A stretch of DNA of 6,437 bases from Syntrophomonadaceae bacterium (GCA_028683995.1 JAQUGU010000041.1:1-6437); one strand, 5' to 3'; counted from the stretch's first letter, positions 1 through 6,434 are shown. Numbers and translations are program-made. The notes: a model not told the origin generated them from the sequence alone.

Positions 1-191
1 GGATCGGTATTAAACATAGATACCATTAAAATAATCAGGCCAAAGCTAATATTAAAAGTTAGTAATATATCCAACAAAGATGGGTTCAGTGGTATTATCA
101 TCATCATGACAATACATACCACCAGCAAAGCCACTAAAATATCACTGCTTCGCCCTATAAATTGGTTTAGAAACCCAGCCCTCTCTTCCAT
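1..191 (-). CDS. flhA: Flagellar export gate protein FlhA, N-terminal fragment (cut by the window edge)
   Basis: This is the start of FlhA, the large membrane subunit of the flagellar type III export gate, which uses proton motive force and docks export chaperones. Only 63 complete codons plus two bases are present; the rest, normally about 680-700 residues in the family, lies left of base 1. The translation begins MEERAGFLNQF. It has a first membrane helix at about residues 17-34 (DILVALLVVCIVMMMIIPL) and a second from about 38-58, joined by the short NPSLLD turn typical of FlhA. The ATG at 191-189 lies 15 bases after the flhB stop and has a good GGGAGGA ribosome binding site at 198-204. Following flhB with flhA is the usual order. 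The assignment rests on hydrophobic pattern, the NPSLLDILLTFNIS stretch and position, and the missing bulk of the protein cannot be assessed. Confidence 0.93.
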   Translation of the reverse strand, partial: MEERAGFLNQFIGRSSDILVALLVVCIVMMMIIPLNPSLLDILLTFNISFGLIILMVSMFNTD

Positions 192-197
192 TGACTT

Positions 198-204
198 CCT
201 CCCG
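198..204 (-). promoter_or_regulatory. Ribosome binding site of flhA
   Basis: On the minus strand this reads GGGAGGA, six bases before the flhA ATG at 191-189. It lies wholly within the 15-base gap between flhB and flhA and fixes the flhA start, which would otherwise be judged only from the truncated protein. Confidence 0.75.
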
Positions 205-206
205 CT

Positions 207-1328
207 TTAAATAACCCTCTTTTTTTGTTTATAAACAAAGGCCAGCACTTCAGCTACTGCCTGATATAATTCTTCCGGAATCAAATCCCCAATTTCGCTA
301 CCATAATAAAGAGTTCGAGCCAGCAGTGGGTTTTCTACTATTACTACCCCATTTTCCTGTGCAATTTCTTTGATTTTAAGGGCTATAAAATCCTGACCCC
401 GGGCAATAACCACCGGAGCATCCATTTCCTTATACTTGTATTTTAATGCCACTGCAAAATGGGTAGGATTAGTTATTACCACATCAGCCTGAGGTACTTC
501 GGCCATCATTCTGCGCATGGCAAACTCCCTTTGAATTTGTCGCTGCCTGGATTTAACCTGGGGATCCCCTTCAGTCTGTTTAAATTCCTGCTTAACATCA
601 TACTTTGACATTTTCAGCGATTTATCATATTCATACCACTGGTAGATATAATCTAATACTCCTATGATTAAGAATACTATCCCAACTTTAAGAGCCATCT
701 CAAAAATGATGACACTCAAAACTTTAATACTATAAGCCAGTTCCATATCTACAAAGCGAGGAAATATATAAAAATATTTTTTAAAAACTGAATATACTAT
801 ATAGCCGGTTATTATAACCTTTAACAGGGCTTTGACCAGCTCTACCAGGGCTCTTTTAGAAAACACCCGTTTAAAACCTTCAATTGGGTTAATCCGCTCC
901 AACTTGGGAGTAAGTACCTCGGCACTGAAGATAAAACCAACCTGCAGGTAAGTTATAAGCAAAGCTGCTATAAAGGTTGCTAAAAATACCGGAAATAATA
1001 TCTTCCCCATCAGCATTAGAGCCTCAATAAACATGGCATAAATATATTCGTTGTTAAAGTCAGTAAGGGTTCGGTCCAATATATATAAAGATGTAAAGCC
1101 TTCCAGGCTGTTTATCATGTAAGTCATAGTTACATAAAGGGTCACTGTCCCCACCAGAAGAATAACGGCTGAATTCAGATCCGTACTTTTAAAAACCTGG
1201 CCTTTTTTACGCGCTTCTTCCTGCCGCCGTGGGGTAGCCTTTTCGGTTTTCTCTCCGGTATCCCCTTCCCCGGCAAAAAGCTGGAGATTAAATAGATAGC
1301 GCTTCCCAATGTCGTCTTGCATATTCAC
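207..1328 (-). CDS. flhB: Flagellar export protein FlhB (substrate-specificity switch, autocleaving)
   Basis: FlhB is the inner-membrane export component that switches secretion from rod/hook proteins to filament proteins after cleaving itself. The 373 residues match the usual length of about 350-380. The N-terminus has the Firmicutes-type LQLFAGE segment and the EKTEKATPRR motif (residues 26-35). About four membrane segments follow, near 53-72, 105-130, 165-185 and 205-230. A charged linker (about 235-275) leads to the cytoplasmic domain. The self-cleavage motif NPTH is intact at 287-290, preceded by DVVIT, with cleavage expected between N287 and P288. Downstream are the conserved APVVIARGQD and VENPLLARTLY segments. 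The GTG start overlaps the fliR stop as GTGA, suggesting translational coupling. An ATG at codon 3 (1322-1320) sits eight bases after a weak GGGA and is an equally plausible start. The gene ends in TAA, 15 bases before flhA. Identification is secure; only the exact start is open. Confidence 0.97.
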   Translation of the reverse strand: MNMQDDIGKRYLFNLQLFAGEGDTGEKTEKATPRRQEEARKKGQVFKSTDLNSAVILLVGTVTLYVTMTYMINSLEGFTSLYILDRTLTDFNNEYIYAMFIEALMLMGKILFPVFLATFIAALLITYLQVGFIFSAEVLTPKLERINPIEGFKRVFSKRALVELVKALLKVIITGYIVYSVFKKYFYIFPRFVDMELAYSIKVLSVIIFEMALKVGIVFLIIGVLDYIYQWYEYDKSLKMSKYDVKQEFKQTEGDPQVKSRQRQIQREFAMRRMMAEVPQADVVITNPTHFAVALKYKYKEMDAPVVIARGQDFIALKIKEIAQENGVVIVENPLLARTLYYGSEIGDLIPEELYQAVAEVLAFVYKQKKRVI

Positions 1329-2089
1329 ATTCCCATTAATTTAATTATCTGGTCCAGGTAAGTAAAGAATCTGGCAAACAGGATGTTAAACACCCACATA
1401 TATACCGGCATCATTATTAACAGGGTACCTAAGCCAACCAGTATTTTTAAAGGTAATCCAACGATAAAAACATTCATCTGGGGAACTGTTCTAGCAATAA
1501 ACCCCATGGCTATATCTGCCGTCATGATAGCAATTATGATCGGAGCCGCAATTTTAACGGCTATAATAAACATGCATACACTAATTTCAACAATCAGGTC
1601 ATAGAAACCGGCATTCAGACTCAGACCCAGTACCGGTATAAGCTTATAGCTCTGAATAAGAGCCTGAAAAAGGTAATGATGACCATCAATAGACAGATAA
1701 AGCAGTAAAGCGACAGTCTGAGTAAGGTTACCCATCAGGGGTATTTGCGTTCCCGACTGGGGATCAACCACATTGACAATGGCAAATCCCATCTGCATAT
1801 CCATAAGCTGTCCCGCCAATTGTAGAGCGGCAAAGACCATATAGGCAACAAAGCCAATAGTATAACCAATCAAAATCTCTACTGCCAGGGCAGCAATAAA
1901 AAACCCGGGAGTATCAAGCTCTCTGGCATAGGTAACTGGCACAAAATAAGCCATCACCGCTGCCAGCCCAATAATAGTTAAAACCTTTACTCGCACCGGC
2001 ATCATGCGACTGCTTAGAATAGGGGCACTCAAGAACAAACCTGAAAGTCTGCTCATTACCAATAGAAACCCTTCCAAAGCAAATGCCAT
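1325..2089 (-). CDS. fliR: Flagellar export gate protein FliR
   Basis: FliR is an integral membrane subunit of the export pore, assembling with FliP and FliQ into the helical channel under the MS ring. The 254 residues are almost entirely hydrophobic, at the family's usual length of about 250-265. Family landmarks are visible: LSGLFLSAPILSSRMMPVRVK near residues 15-35, the QLAGQLMDMQMGFAIVNVVDP block at 90-110 followed by QSGTQIPLMGN, the DGHH turn at 135-138, and the C-terminal RTVPQMNVFIVGLPLKI block at 200-216. The ATG start has a moderate GGTAGG site nine bases upstream (2099-2104). The gene begins 20 bases after the fliQ stop and ends in a TGA that overlaps the flhB GTG by four bases. 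It is not fused to flhB, as happens in some Clostridium species. No anomalies are seen. Confidence 0.96.
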   Translation of the reverse strand: MAFALEGFLLVMSRLSGLFLSAPILSSRMMPVRVKVLTIIGLAAVMAYFVPVTYARELDTPGFFIAALAVEILIGYTIGFVAYMVFAALQLAGQLMDMQMGFAIVNVVDPQSGTQIPLMGNLTQTVALLLYLSIDGHHYLFQALIQSYKLIPVLGLSLNAGFYDLIVEISVCMFIIAVKIAAPIIIAIMTADIAMGFIARTVPQMNVFIVGLPLKILVGLGTLLIMMPVYMWVFNILFARFFTYLDQIIKLMGM

Positions 2090-2109
2090 AAGAGATTACC
2101 TACCTATTC

Positions 2110-2382
2110 CTACAAAGCTAGAAATTGGGGGATGCTGGCATATAGATTCTGGGTAAAGTCGGTTATTATGTTCAGCATCCAGGGCCCAAATATAACCATG
2201 ATAAGCAGTACTATAACAATTTTGGGAATGAAGACCAGAGTCATTTCCTGGATTTGGGTAGTTGCCTGGAGAATACTTATTAACAGCCCCACCAGCAAAG
2301 CTCCTCCCAGTATCGGGGTAGAAACCAAAAGGACTGTAAGTATAGCATCGTTGGCAATTCCCAAAACTATGTTTTCATACAC
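2110..2382 (-). CDS. fliQ: Flagellar export gate protein FliQ
   Basis: FliQ is the small two-helix membrane subunit of the flagellar export pore, present in several copies around FliP and FliR. The 90 residues match the family length of 86-90. Two hydrophobic helices are visible, about residues 13-38 and 52-77. Between them lies the highly conserved loop ILQATTQIQEMTLVFIPKI (37-55), followed by the FGPWML motif (65-70). The start codon is GTG at 2382-2380; an in-frame TAA nine bases upstream excludes a longer protein, and the strong GAGGGGAG site at 2392-2399 supports this start. The gene sits 16 bases after fliP and 20 bases before fliR, in the standard fliPQR order. It has no defects. Confidence 0.97.
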   Translation of the reverse strand: MYENIVLGIANDAILTVLLVSTPILGGALLVGLLISILQATTQIQEMTLVFIPKIVIVLLIMVIFGPWMLNIITDFTQNLYASIPQFLAL

Positions 2383-2391
2383 TGAAACTTA

Positions 2392-2399
2392 CTCCCCTC
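2392..2399 (-). promoter_or_regulatory. Ribosome binding site of fliQ, deciding a GTG start
   Basis: On the minus strand this reads GAGGGGAG, ending nine bases before the GTG at 2382-2380; its first G is the last base of the fliP stop codon TAG. Together with an in-frame TAA just before the GTG, it shows that fliQ initiates at GTG. Confidence 0.7.
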
Positions 2400-3193
2400 T
2401 ATTTAAAACTGAGTACCAGTGATTGTATAACTAGATTCCAGCCGTCTACCAGTACAAATAAAAGTATTTTAAAAGGCAGTGAGATCATCATCGGCGGTAG
2501 CATCATCATACCCATGGACATAAGAGCACTGGCTACTACCATATCAATAACCAGGAAAGGTACAAATATAACAAAACCGATTTGGAAAGCGGTTTTAAGC
2601 TCACTTATTACAAATGAAGGAATAAGAACATAATTAGGAATATCATCAAAGTTGCGCGGCCGTTTCATCTCCGACATTTTTACGAAGAGGGCCAAATCCT
2701 TTTCCCGGGTCTGCTTAAACATAAATTCCCGGATAGGCTGCATCCCTTTTTTAAAAGCGGTCTCTTGATTAATTTCACTCTTCAAGTAAGGCTGCAAGGC
2801 CTGATTGTTAACCTGCTGAAAAGTTGGGGCCATAACAAAGAAAGTAAGAAATAATGCCAATCCAATTAATACCTGGTTAGGTGGCATCTGCTGGGTAGCC
2901 AGAGATGTTCTTATAAACCCCATAACCACAATTATCCGTATAAAGGATGTAAGCATAATCAGGATAGCCGGAGCCAGGGCTAATACCGTCAGCAGTATCA
3001 CCAGCTGCAGGGCCGTAGACAGATTCTGGGGATTATCCCCGGTTCCATCGCCTATCTGCAAATTAATGTTCGGTATTTGCATAGGTTCAGCAGATGCGGG
3101 AAAAATGAATATAGCCACCAGTACTATAACCAGTAGCAATATCAGACTCAAACGGTATGTAATAGCAATTCTGGGTCTATTCATGTTTATCAC
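2399..3193 (-). CDS. fliP: Flagellar export gate protein FliP, with signal peptide
   Basis: FliP is the main pore subunit of the flagellar type III export gate, forming a ring with FliR and FliQ. The 264-residue product has a cleavable-looking signal peptide: a basic start (MNRPR), a hydrophobic core at about 14-31, and a PASA|EP cleavage site after residue 35, as expected because FliP is unusual in being processed. The mature part shows the family blocks: LAPAILIMLTSFIRIIVV (73-90), RTSLATQQMPPNQVLIGLAL (95-114), the FVMAP turn (119-123), then PSFVISELKTAFQIGF (192-207) and the Met-rich MGMMMLPP loop (227-234). That loop forms the gasket closing the pore in well-studied homologues. The listed start is GTG with a 17-base overlap into fliO. 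The ATG at codon 4 (3184-3182), with an 8-base overlap, gives a more typical signal peptide start and may be the real one. Neither has a strong ribosome binding site, consistent with coupling to fliO. Confidence 0.96.
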   Translation of the reverse strand: MINMNRPRIAITYRLSLILLLVIVLVAIFIFPASAEPMQIPNINLQIGDGTGDNPQNLSTALQLVILLTVLALAPAILIMLTSFIRIIVVMGFIRTSLATQQMPPNQVLIGLALFLTFFVMAPTFQQVNNQALQPYLKSEINQETAFKKGMQPIREFMFKQTREKDLALFVKMSEMKRPRNFDDIPNYVLIPSFVISELKTAFQIGFVIFVPFLVIDMVVASALMSMGMMMLPPMMISLPFKILLFVLVDGWNLVIQSLVLSFK

Positions 3194-3812
3194 TTCTTCT
3201 GGAGTCTACCTCAGTATTCTGGGTACCCCGGTATGATATTTCATCCAGCTTTTTGGATTGCTGTTCTATCAGCAGGTGGAAGTTATCAGGAACTCTTGAC
3301 ATTGATTTACGTGGTTTGAAAAGGTTGACTAATGTTTCTCTCCATTGACTCCAGTTAAATGCTGCTTCCGTTTCAACTATAGCAATATTGCTCTTACTTA
3401 TTTCTTCCAGTAGTTTGGGGTTGTCTATCTCAAAAAGTATTGTAATGTTATGGTCAGTAACGCCGACAGCATATACTTTTTCTCCCACCTCACACAGTAC
3501 GATACCCCGATTTTGACCCAGCATTACCTCGTCAACTACCTGTATCCAGGTTCCCTGCATCCTGCTGCTGGCTTTACTGCCAAAAAGGCGGATAATCGAC
3601 CAGGCTGCACCCACAATCAAGGCCAGTATGAAAATTAGTTTGACAAAATTTAAAAACAGGTTGGGAGCCCCGGTGTTCTCTACCTGTTCATTGTCTATAG
3701 CCTTTTGCACATCGCCAAAGTCCTGCACTGCCATAACATTAAGTGCCAAAATAGGTAGAAGAATCAATGTTAAAACTAAAATGGCTGTATACCTGTGTCT
3801 TAAAGAAACCAC
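3177..3812 (-). CDS. fliO: Flagellar export assembly protein FliO (called FliZ in Bacillus)
   Basis: FliO helps assemble the FliP ring but is not itself part of the final pore. The 211 residues are close to Bacillus FliZ (about 220) and longer than many proteobacterial FliO proteins. The N-terminus looks like a signal peptide (RHR, hydrophobic core about 9-24, possible cleavage after VMA at 28). A short extracytoplasmic segment follows (29-50), then one membrane helix (about 52-77, NFVKLIFILALIVGAAWSII). The FliO-type cytoplasmic domain comes next (about 88-145): WIQVVDEVMLGQNRGIVLCEVGEKVYAVGVTDHNITIL, split at residues 89-107 and 108-126, is the most conserved part. The tail from about 150 to 211 is hydrophilic and poorly conserved. 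The start is GTG at 3812-3810 with only a weak GGGATG upstream; an in-frame TGA three codons earlier prevents extension. The gene lies between cheY (21-base gap) and fliP (overlap), its usual place. The call rests on topology, domain pattern and position. Confidence 0.9.
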   Translation of the reverse strand: MVSLRHRYTAILVLTLILLPILALNVMAVQDFGDVQKAIDNEQVENTGAPNLFLNFVKLIFILALIVGAAWSIIRLFGSKASSRMQGTWIQVVDEVMLGQNRGIVLCEVGEKVYAVGVTDHNITILFEIDNPKLLEEISKSNIAIVETEAAFNWSQWRETLVNLFKPRKSMSRVPDNFHLLIEQQSKKLDEISYRGTQNTEVDSRRSDKHE

Positions 3813-3833
3813 GGGCTTTCACATCCCAGTAAA

Positions 3834-4196
3834 TTAATCTATAGCTTTACTTACCGCCTCAATTACGCGTTCAGGTTGAAATGGTTTGACAATAAAGTCT
3901 TTGGCACCAGCCTGGATAGCATCGATAACCATGGCCTGCTGTCCCATAGCACTACACATTATTATCCTGGCAGCAGAGTCGATAGATCTTATTTCCCTGA
4001 CCGCGGCGATACCATCCATGTCCGGCATAGTAATATCCATGGTGACCAGGTCGGGCTTAAGTTCTGCATATTTTTCTACTGCAACCGCGCCGTTCTCTGC
4101 TTCGCCTACTACTTCGAAACCATTCTTGGTTAAGATATCCTTAATCATCATTCTCATAAACGCAGCGTCATCGACAATTAGAATCTTCTTTCCCAT
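3834..4196 (-). CDS. cheY: Chemotaxis response regulator CheY
   Basis: CheY is the single-domain response regulator that, when phosphorylated by CheA, binds the flagellar switch and changes rotation. The 120 residues form one receiver domain and no output domain. All active-site residues are in place: acidic pair D9 and D10, phosphorylation site D54 (in TMDITMPDMDG), S82 in the Thr/Ser switch position (MCSAMGQQ), and K104 followed by P105 (IVKPF). F101 occupies the aromatic switch position. The MCSAMGQQAMV segment closely resembles CheY of Bacillus and Thermotoga. The ATG at 4196-4194 has a near-perfect AAGGAGGT site. The gene sits 18 bases after fliY and 21 bases before fliO, the standard Firmicutes arrangement, placing the regulator beside its targets FliM and FliY and its likely phosphatase FliY. 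A generic single-domain regulator is the only alternative, made unlikely by context. Confidence 0.96.
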   Translation of the reverse strand: MGKKILIVDDAAFMRMMIKDILTKNGFEVVGEAENGAVAVEKYAELKPDLVTMDITMPDMDGIAAVREIRSIDSAARIIMCSAMGQQAMVIDAIQAGAKDFIVKPFQPERVIEAVSKAID

Positions 4197-4201
4197 CGTT
4201 G

Positions 4202-4209
4202 ACCTCCTT
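4202..4209 (-). promoter_or_regulatory. Strong ribosome binding site of cheY
   Basis: On the minus strand this reads AAGGAGGT, ending five bases before the cheY ATG. It is the closest match to the consensus in the window, in the 18-base gap after the fliY stop, and suggests that CheY is made in larger amounts than the export-gate proteins downstream. Confidence 0.8.
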
Positions 4210-4214
4210 ACATC

Positions 4215-5396
4215 CTATTGTAATTTGTTCATTCTATCCATGGGACTTATAATAGTTGTTATTCTAATTCCATAATTTTCGTCAATTACCACAACCTCAC
4301 CTTTGGCAATCAGTTTTCCATTCACCAGCATATCAACCGGTTCTCCAGCCAGTTTATCCAGTTGAATTATCGCTCCCTGATGTAGTTCCAGTATATCTCT
4401 AATAGTCTTGCGGGTCTTGCCCAGTTCAACTGATATATCCAAAGGCACATCCATAATTAGACCTATATTGTGAGGCGGGTTACCTGAATCGCTCTCCCGC
4501 AGGGCAGCGAACTGCACTGGTTGCACCGCAATTTGCCCACCTTTCTTAACACCGGCAGGACTATCATTATGGGCTGGACTGCCATAATAATCAGCCACTG
4601 CAGCTTGAGGTTGTATGTTAATACTCTCCACCGGCGGGGTGCTTGCCCGGGTTGGCGCAGGTGACACCGGTTCCGGAATTGTTTCTATCGCTGCCTCCAC
4701 CCCTGATTCCTCAATGGTATTACCCATTAAAGTATTGACCATGCTTTTGGCTGCTTCTATAGGAATTATCTGCATAATTTCACTATTAACCAGGTTTTCA
4801 ATTTCCATTTTAAACTTGATTCTTACCAGTTCCTGATAATCAGTTGAAAACTCAAAACTGTCTTTACCAAAATCCATCATGGTCAGACGAGGCGGAGCAA
4901 TATCAATCCTGCGGTTAAACATGGATGATAAACTGGTGGTAGCCGAACCCATCATCTGGTTCATGGCTTCACCCACAGCACTGAGCTCCAGTTCGCTCAA
5001 GGTATTATGCTCTAACTGTCCATCTCCACCCATCATTAAATTGGCGATAATACAAGCATCCTCTTGCTTGATAACCAGAATATTGGCACCGTCGAGCCCT
5101 TCTCTATACTCAACTTCGACTACTACATAGGGTAAGGGATAGTCATCTTGTAATTGTTTGCCGGTAATTAATGATACATCCGGTGTAGTAATGGATACCT
5201 TTTTCTTTAACAGCGTTGATAAGGTGGTGGCTGCAGTACCCATACTGATATTTCCAATTTCCCCCAGGGCGTCCTTTTCAAATTCACTTAACTCTGCCGG
5301 TAAATCGGGGCCAGGATCGGGAACCTGGGAACCACTGTCACCCTTTAACAGGGCATCTATTTCTTCCTGGGATAGAATTCCATCACTCATCCTCAT
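4215..5396 (-). CDS. fliY: Flagellar switch protein FliY (CheY-P phosphatase with C-terminal FliN domain)
   Basis: FliY is the Firmicutes C-ring protein combining a CheC/CheX-type phosphatase with a FliN domain. The 393 residues compare with 378 in Bacillus subtilis. Residues 8-17 (LSQEEIDALL) form a FliM-like CheY-P docking peptide. The phosphatase region (about 37-225) holds two active-site motifs: D42-x3-E46-x2-N49 with P72, and S139-x3-E143-x2-N146 with P168/P169. Both are intact, so FliY should hydrolyse CheY-P. A Pro/Ser/Ala-rich linker spans about 240-305. The C-terminal SpoA/FliN domain (about 310-388) contains LDISVELGKTRKTIRDIL and the typical VNGKLIAKGEVVVIDENYGIRI, split here at 358-370 and 371-379; it should form the base of the C ring with FliM. 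The listed ATG has its AGGAGG only three bases away. The ATG at codon 3 (5390-5388) is nine bases from it and gives the familiar MSDGILSQ start, so it is probably the true one. The gene overlaps fliM by 14 or 8 bases. Confidence 0.96.
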   Translation of the reverse strand: MRMSDGILSQEEIDALLKGDSGSQVPDPGPDLPAELSEFEKDALGEIGNISMGTAATTLSTLLKKKVSITTPDVSLITGKQLQDDYPLPYVVVEVEYREGLDGANILVIKQEDACIIANLMMGGDGQLEHNTLSELELSAVGEAMNQMMGSATTSLSSMFNRRIDIAPPRLTMMDFGKDSFEFSTDYQELVRIKFKMEIENLVNSEIMQIIPIEAAKSMVNTLMGNTIEESGVEAAIETIPEPVSPAPTRASTPPVESINIQPQAAVADYYGSPAHNDSPAGVKKGGQIAVQPVQFAALRESDSGNPPHNIGLIMDVPLDISVELGKTRKTIRDILELHQGAIIQLDKLAGEPVDMLVNGKLIAKGEVVVIDENYGIRITTIISPMDRMNKLQ

Positions 5397-6375
5397 TTCC
5401 CTCCTCTACTATATGGGATACTTGAACCGACATCCGATTTTCATATACACCAGGTTTACCCAGAAACTTGGTACGTTGCCCAATAACCACTTCCAAATCA
5501 TTTTTAATGTTTCTTTCCAGAGGTATTACATCCCCAACATTTAACTCCAGCAATTCCTTTACCGTAATGTTAGTAGTACCTAGAATTATTTTTACCGGAA
5601 CTTTGGTATTTTGCAGCTTATTACGAATACTATCTATATTTTCCTGACTTGCCTTCTGATTGCTGGAGGAATAATAGTAATGAACATTAAGTTTATCCAG
5701 GATAGGCTCCAGAACTAGAAATGGAATACAGATATTAATCATGCCCAGAACGTCTGCCATCTGAGTTTCTATGGATACTATCATCATTATTTCAGTGGGA
5801 GAAACCAGTTGCGTAAACTGCGGGTTGGTTTCTACTCTCTCCAGGGAAGGTTCCAGCTCAATAATAGTTCCCCATGGCTCCTGCAGGTAGTCCAGCATTC
5901 TCTGAGCTATCCTTTCTATAACCGTCTGCTCAATTTCAGTTAGAGCCCTTATTTTGGCAGGAGCATAGCCTGGTCCGCCCAGAAGACGATCCAGGAACGA
6001 AAAACCCAGATTGGGGTTAATCTCCATAATGGCACTGCCTTCCAGCGGATAGAAAGAAAAAATATTAAGTATAGTAGGATTAGGTATAGACCGGACAAAT
6101 TCCTCATAGGTTAGCTGTTCGACTGACAATATCTCCATCTGCACCGGAGCACGTAACTGGGCAGAGAGATAGGTTGCCAGGGAACGGGCATAGTTCTCGT
6201 AAATAACCTGTAAAGTATGTATCTGGTCTTTGGAAAACTTATTAGGTCGACGAAAATCATAAACCTTTACTTTTTTCCTGGCCTGTTCTTCTTTAAGTTC
6301 ATTGGCATCAACTGAACCATTGTTTAAAGCGGACAGTAACGCGTCTATTTCCGATTGTGACAGTACCTCACTCAT
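5383..6375 (-). CDS. fliM: Flagellar motor switch protein FliM
   Basis: FliM is the middle-layer C-ring protein: it links FliG to the FliN/FliY base and is the docking point for phosphorylated CheY. The 330 residues match the usual length. Residues 4-17 (VLSQSEIDALLSAL) are the CheY-P binding peptide. After a charged linker comes the KVYDFRRPNKFSKDQ signature (37-51). The CheC-like middle domain runs from about 45 to 230 and carries the FliG-contacting GGPG loop (133-136, in DRLLGGPGYAP). The C-terminal SpoA/FliN-like domain spans about 255-322 (VPVKIILGTTNITVKELLEL, then GDVIPLER at 281-288). The tail is acidic (EEGNEDE). Unlike FliY, the middle domain lacks the phosphatase E-x2-N motifs, as is normal for FliM. 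The ATG at 6375-6373 gives the canonical MSEVLSQSEID start, with a very G-rich ribosome binding site. It is the first gene seen in the operon, and fliL would be expected just upstream, outside the window. Confidence 0.98.
   Translation of the reverse strand: MSEVLSQSEIDALLSALNNGSVDANELKEEQARKKVKVYDFRRPNKFSKDQIHTLQVIYENYARSLATYLSAQLRAPVQMEILSVEQLTYEEFVRSIPNPTILNIFSFYPLEGSAIMEINPNLGFSFLDRLLGGPGYAPAKIRALTEIEQTVIERIAQRMLDYLQEPWGTIIELEPSLERVETNPQFTQLVSPTEIMMIVSIETQMADVLGMINICIPFLVLEPILDKLNVHYYYSSSNQKASQENIDSIRNKLQNTKVPVKIILGTTNITVKELLELNVGDVIPLERNIKNDLEVVIGQRTKFLGKPGVYENRMSVQVSHIVEEGNEDE
5402..5407 (-). promoter_or_regulatory. Ribosome binding site of fliY inside the end of fliM
   Basis: On the minus strand this reads AGGAGG, embedded in the fliM codons for the acidic tail. 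It is three bases before the ATG at 5396 but nine bases before the ATG at 5390. The spacing favours the second ATG, making fliY 391 residues with an 8-base overlap with fliM. Confidence 0.65.
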
Positions 6376-6380
6376 TATAA

Positions 6381-6390
6381 CCCCCCCTCC
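6381..6390 (-). promoter_or_regulatory. G-rich ribosome binding site of fliM with a seven-G run
   Basis: On the minus strand this reads GGAGGGGGGG, followed by TTATA and the fliM ATG. GGAGG itself is ten bases from the ATG, slightly long, while the G run lies within the usual window. It supports the fliM start, and the homopolymer makes the spacing sensitive to single-base length changes. Confidence 0.6.
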
Positions 6391-6417
6391 GGGTTATTTT
6401 AATTAAGAATTATGGTT

Positions 6418-6434
6418 GAAATACTTCGTATTTC
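6418..6434. repeat. Small perfect inverted repeat upstream of fliM
   Basis: GAAATAC (6418-6424) and GTATTTC (6428-6434) are perfect complements separated by three bases (TTC on the plus strand, GAA on the minus strand). The stem is AT-rich and no T-run follows in the direction of transcription, so it does not look like an efficient intrinsic terminator. It may be an mRNA hairpin, an operator half-site pair, or chance within the end of an upstream gene. Confidence 0.45.

Noticed and set aside
1383..2422. Plus-strand open frames of 73 and 96 codons opposite fliR and fliQ
   Set aside because: Hydrophobic-looking products arise automatically opposite membrane-protein genes; there is no start signal or family resemblance.
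3834..4214. cheY considered as a possible inserted or foreign gene within the flagellar operon
   Set aside because: This position between fliY and fliO is the standard order in many Firmicutes, and the spacing and composition match the neighbours.
3886..4275. A 129-codon open frame on the plus strand opposite cheY and the end of fliY
   Set aside because: It is fully antisense to a canonical CheY with all active-site residues, has no convincing ribosome binding site, and its translation is a low-complexity Ile/Ser-rich product typical of reverse-complement shadows.
5158..5544. A 128-codon plus-strand open frame across the fliM-fliY junction
   Set aside because: It lies antisense to two secure genes and shows no recognisable domain; the open frame follows from the codon use of the opposite strand.
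6391..6412. AT-rich TTAATTAA-containing stretch upstream of fliM as a promoter -10 element
   Set aside because: No matching -35 element at the right distance is visible within the remaining bases, nor a sigma-28-type sequence; the AT-richness alone is not enough.
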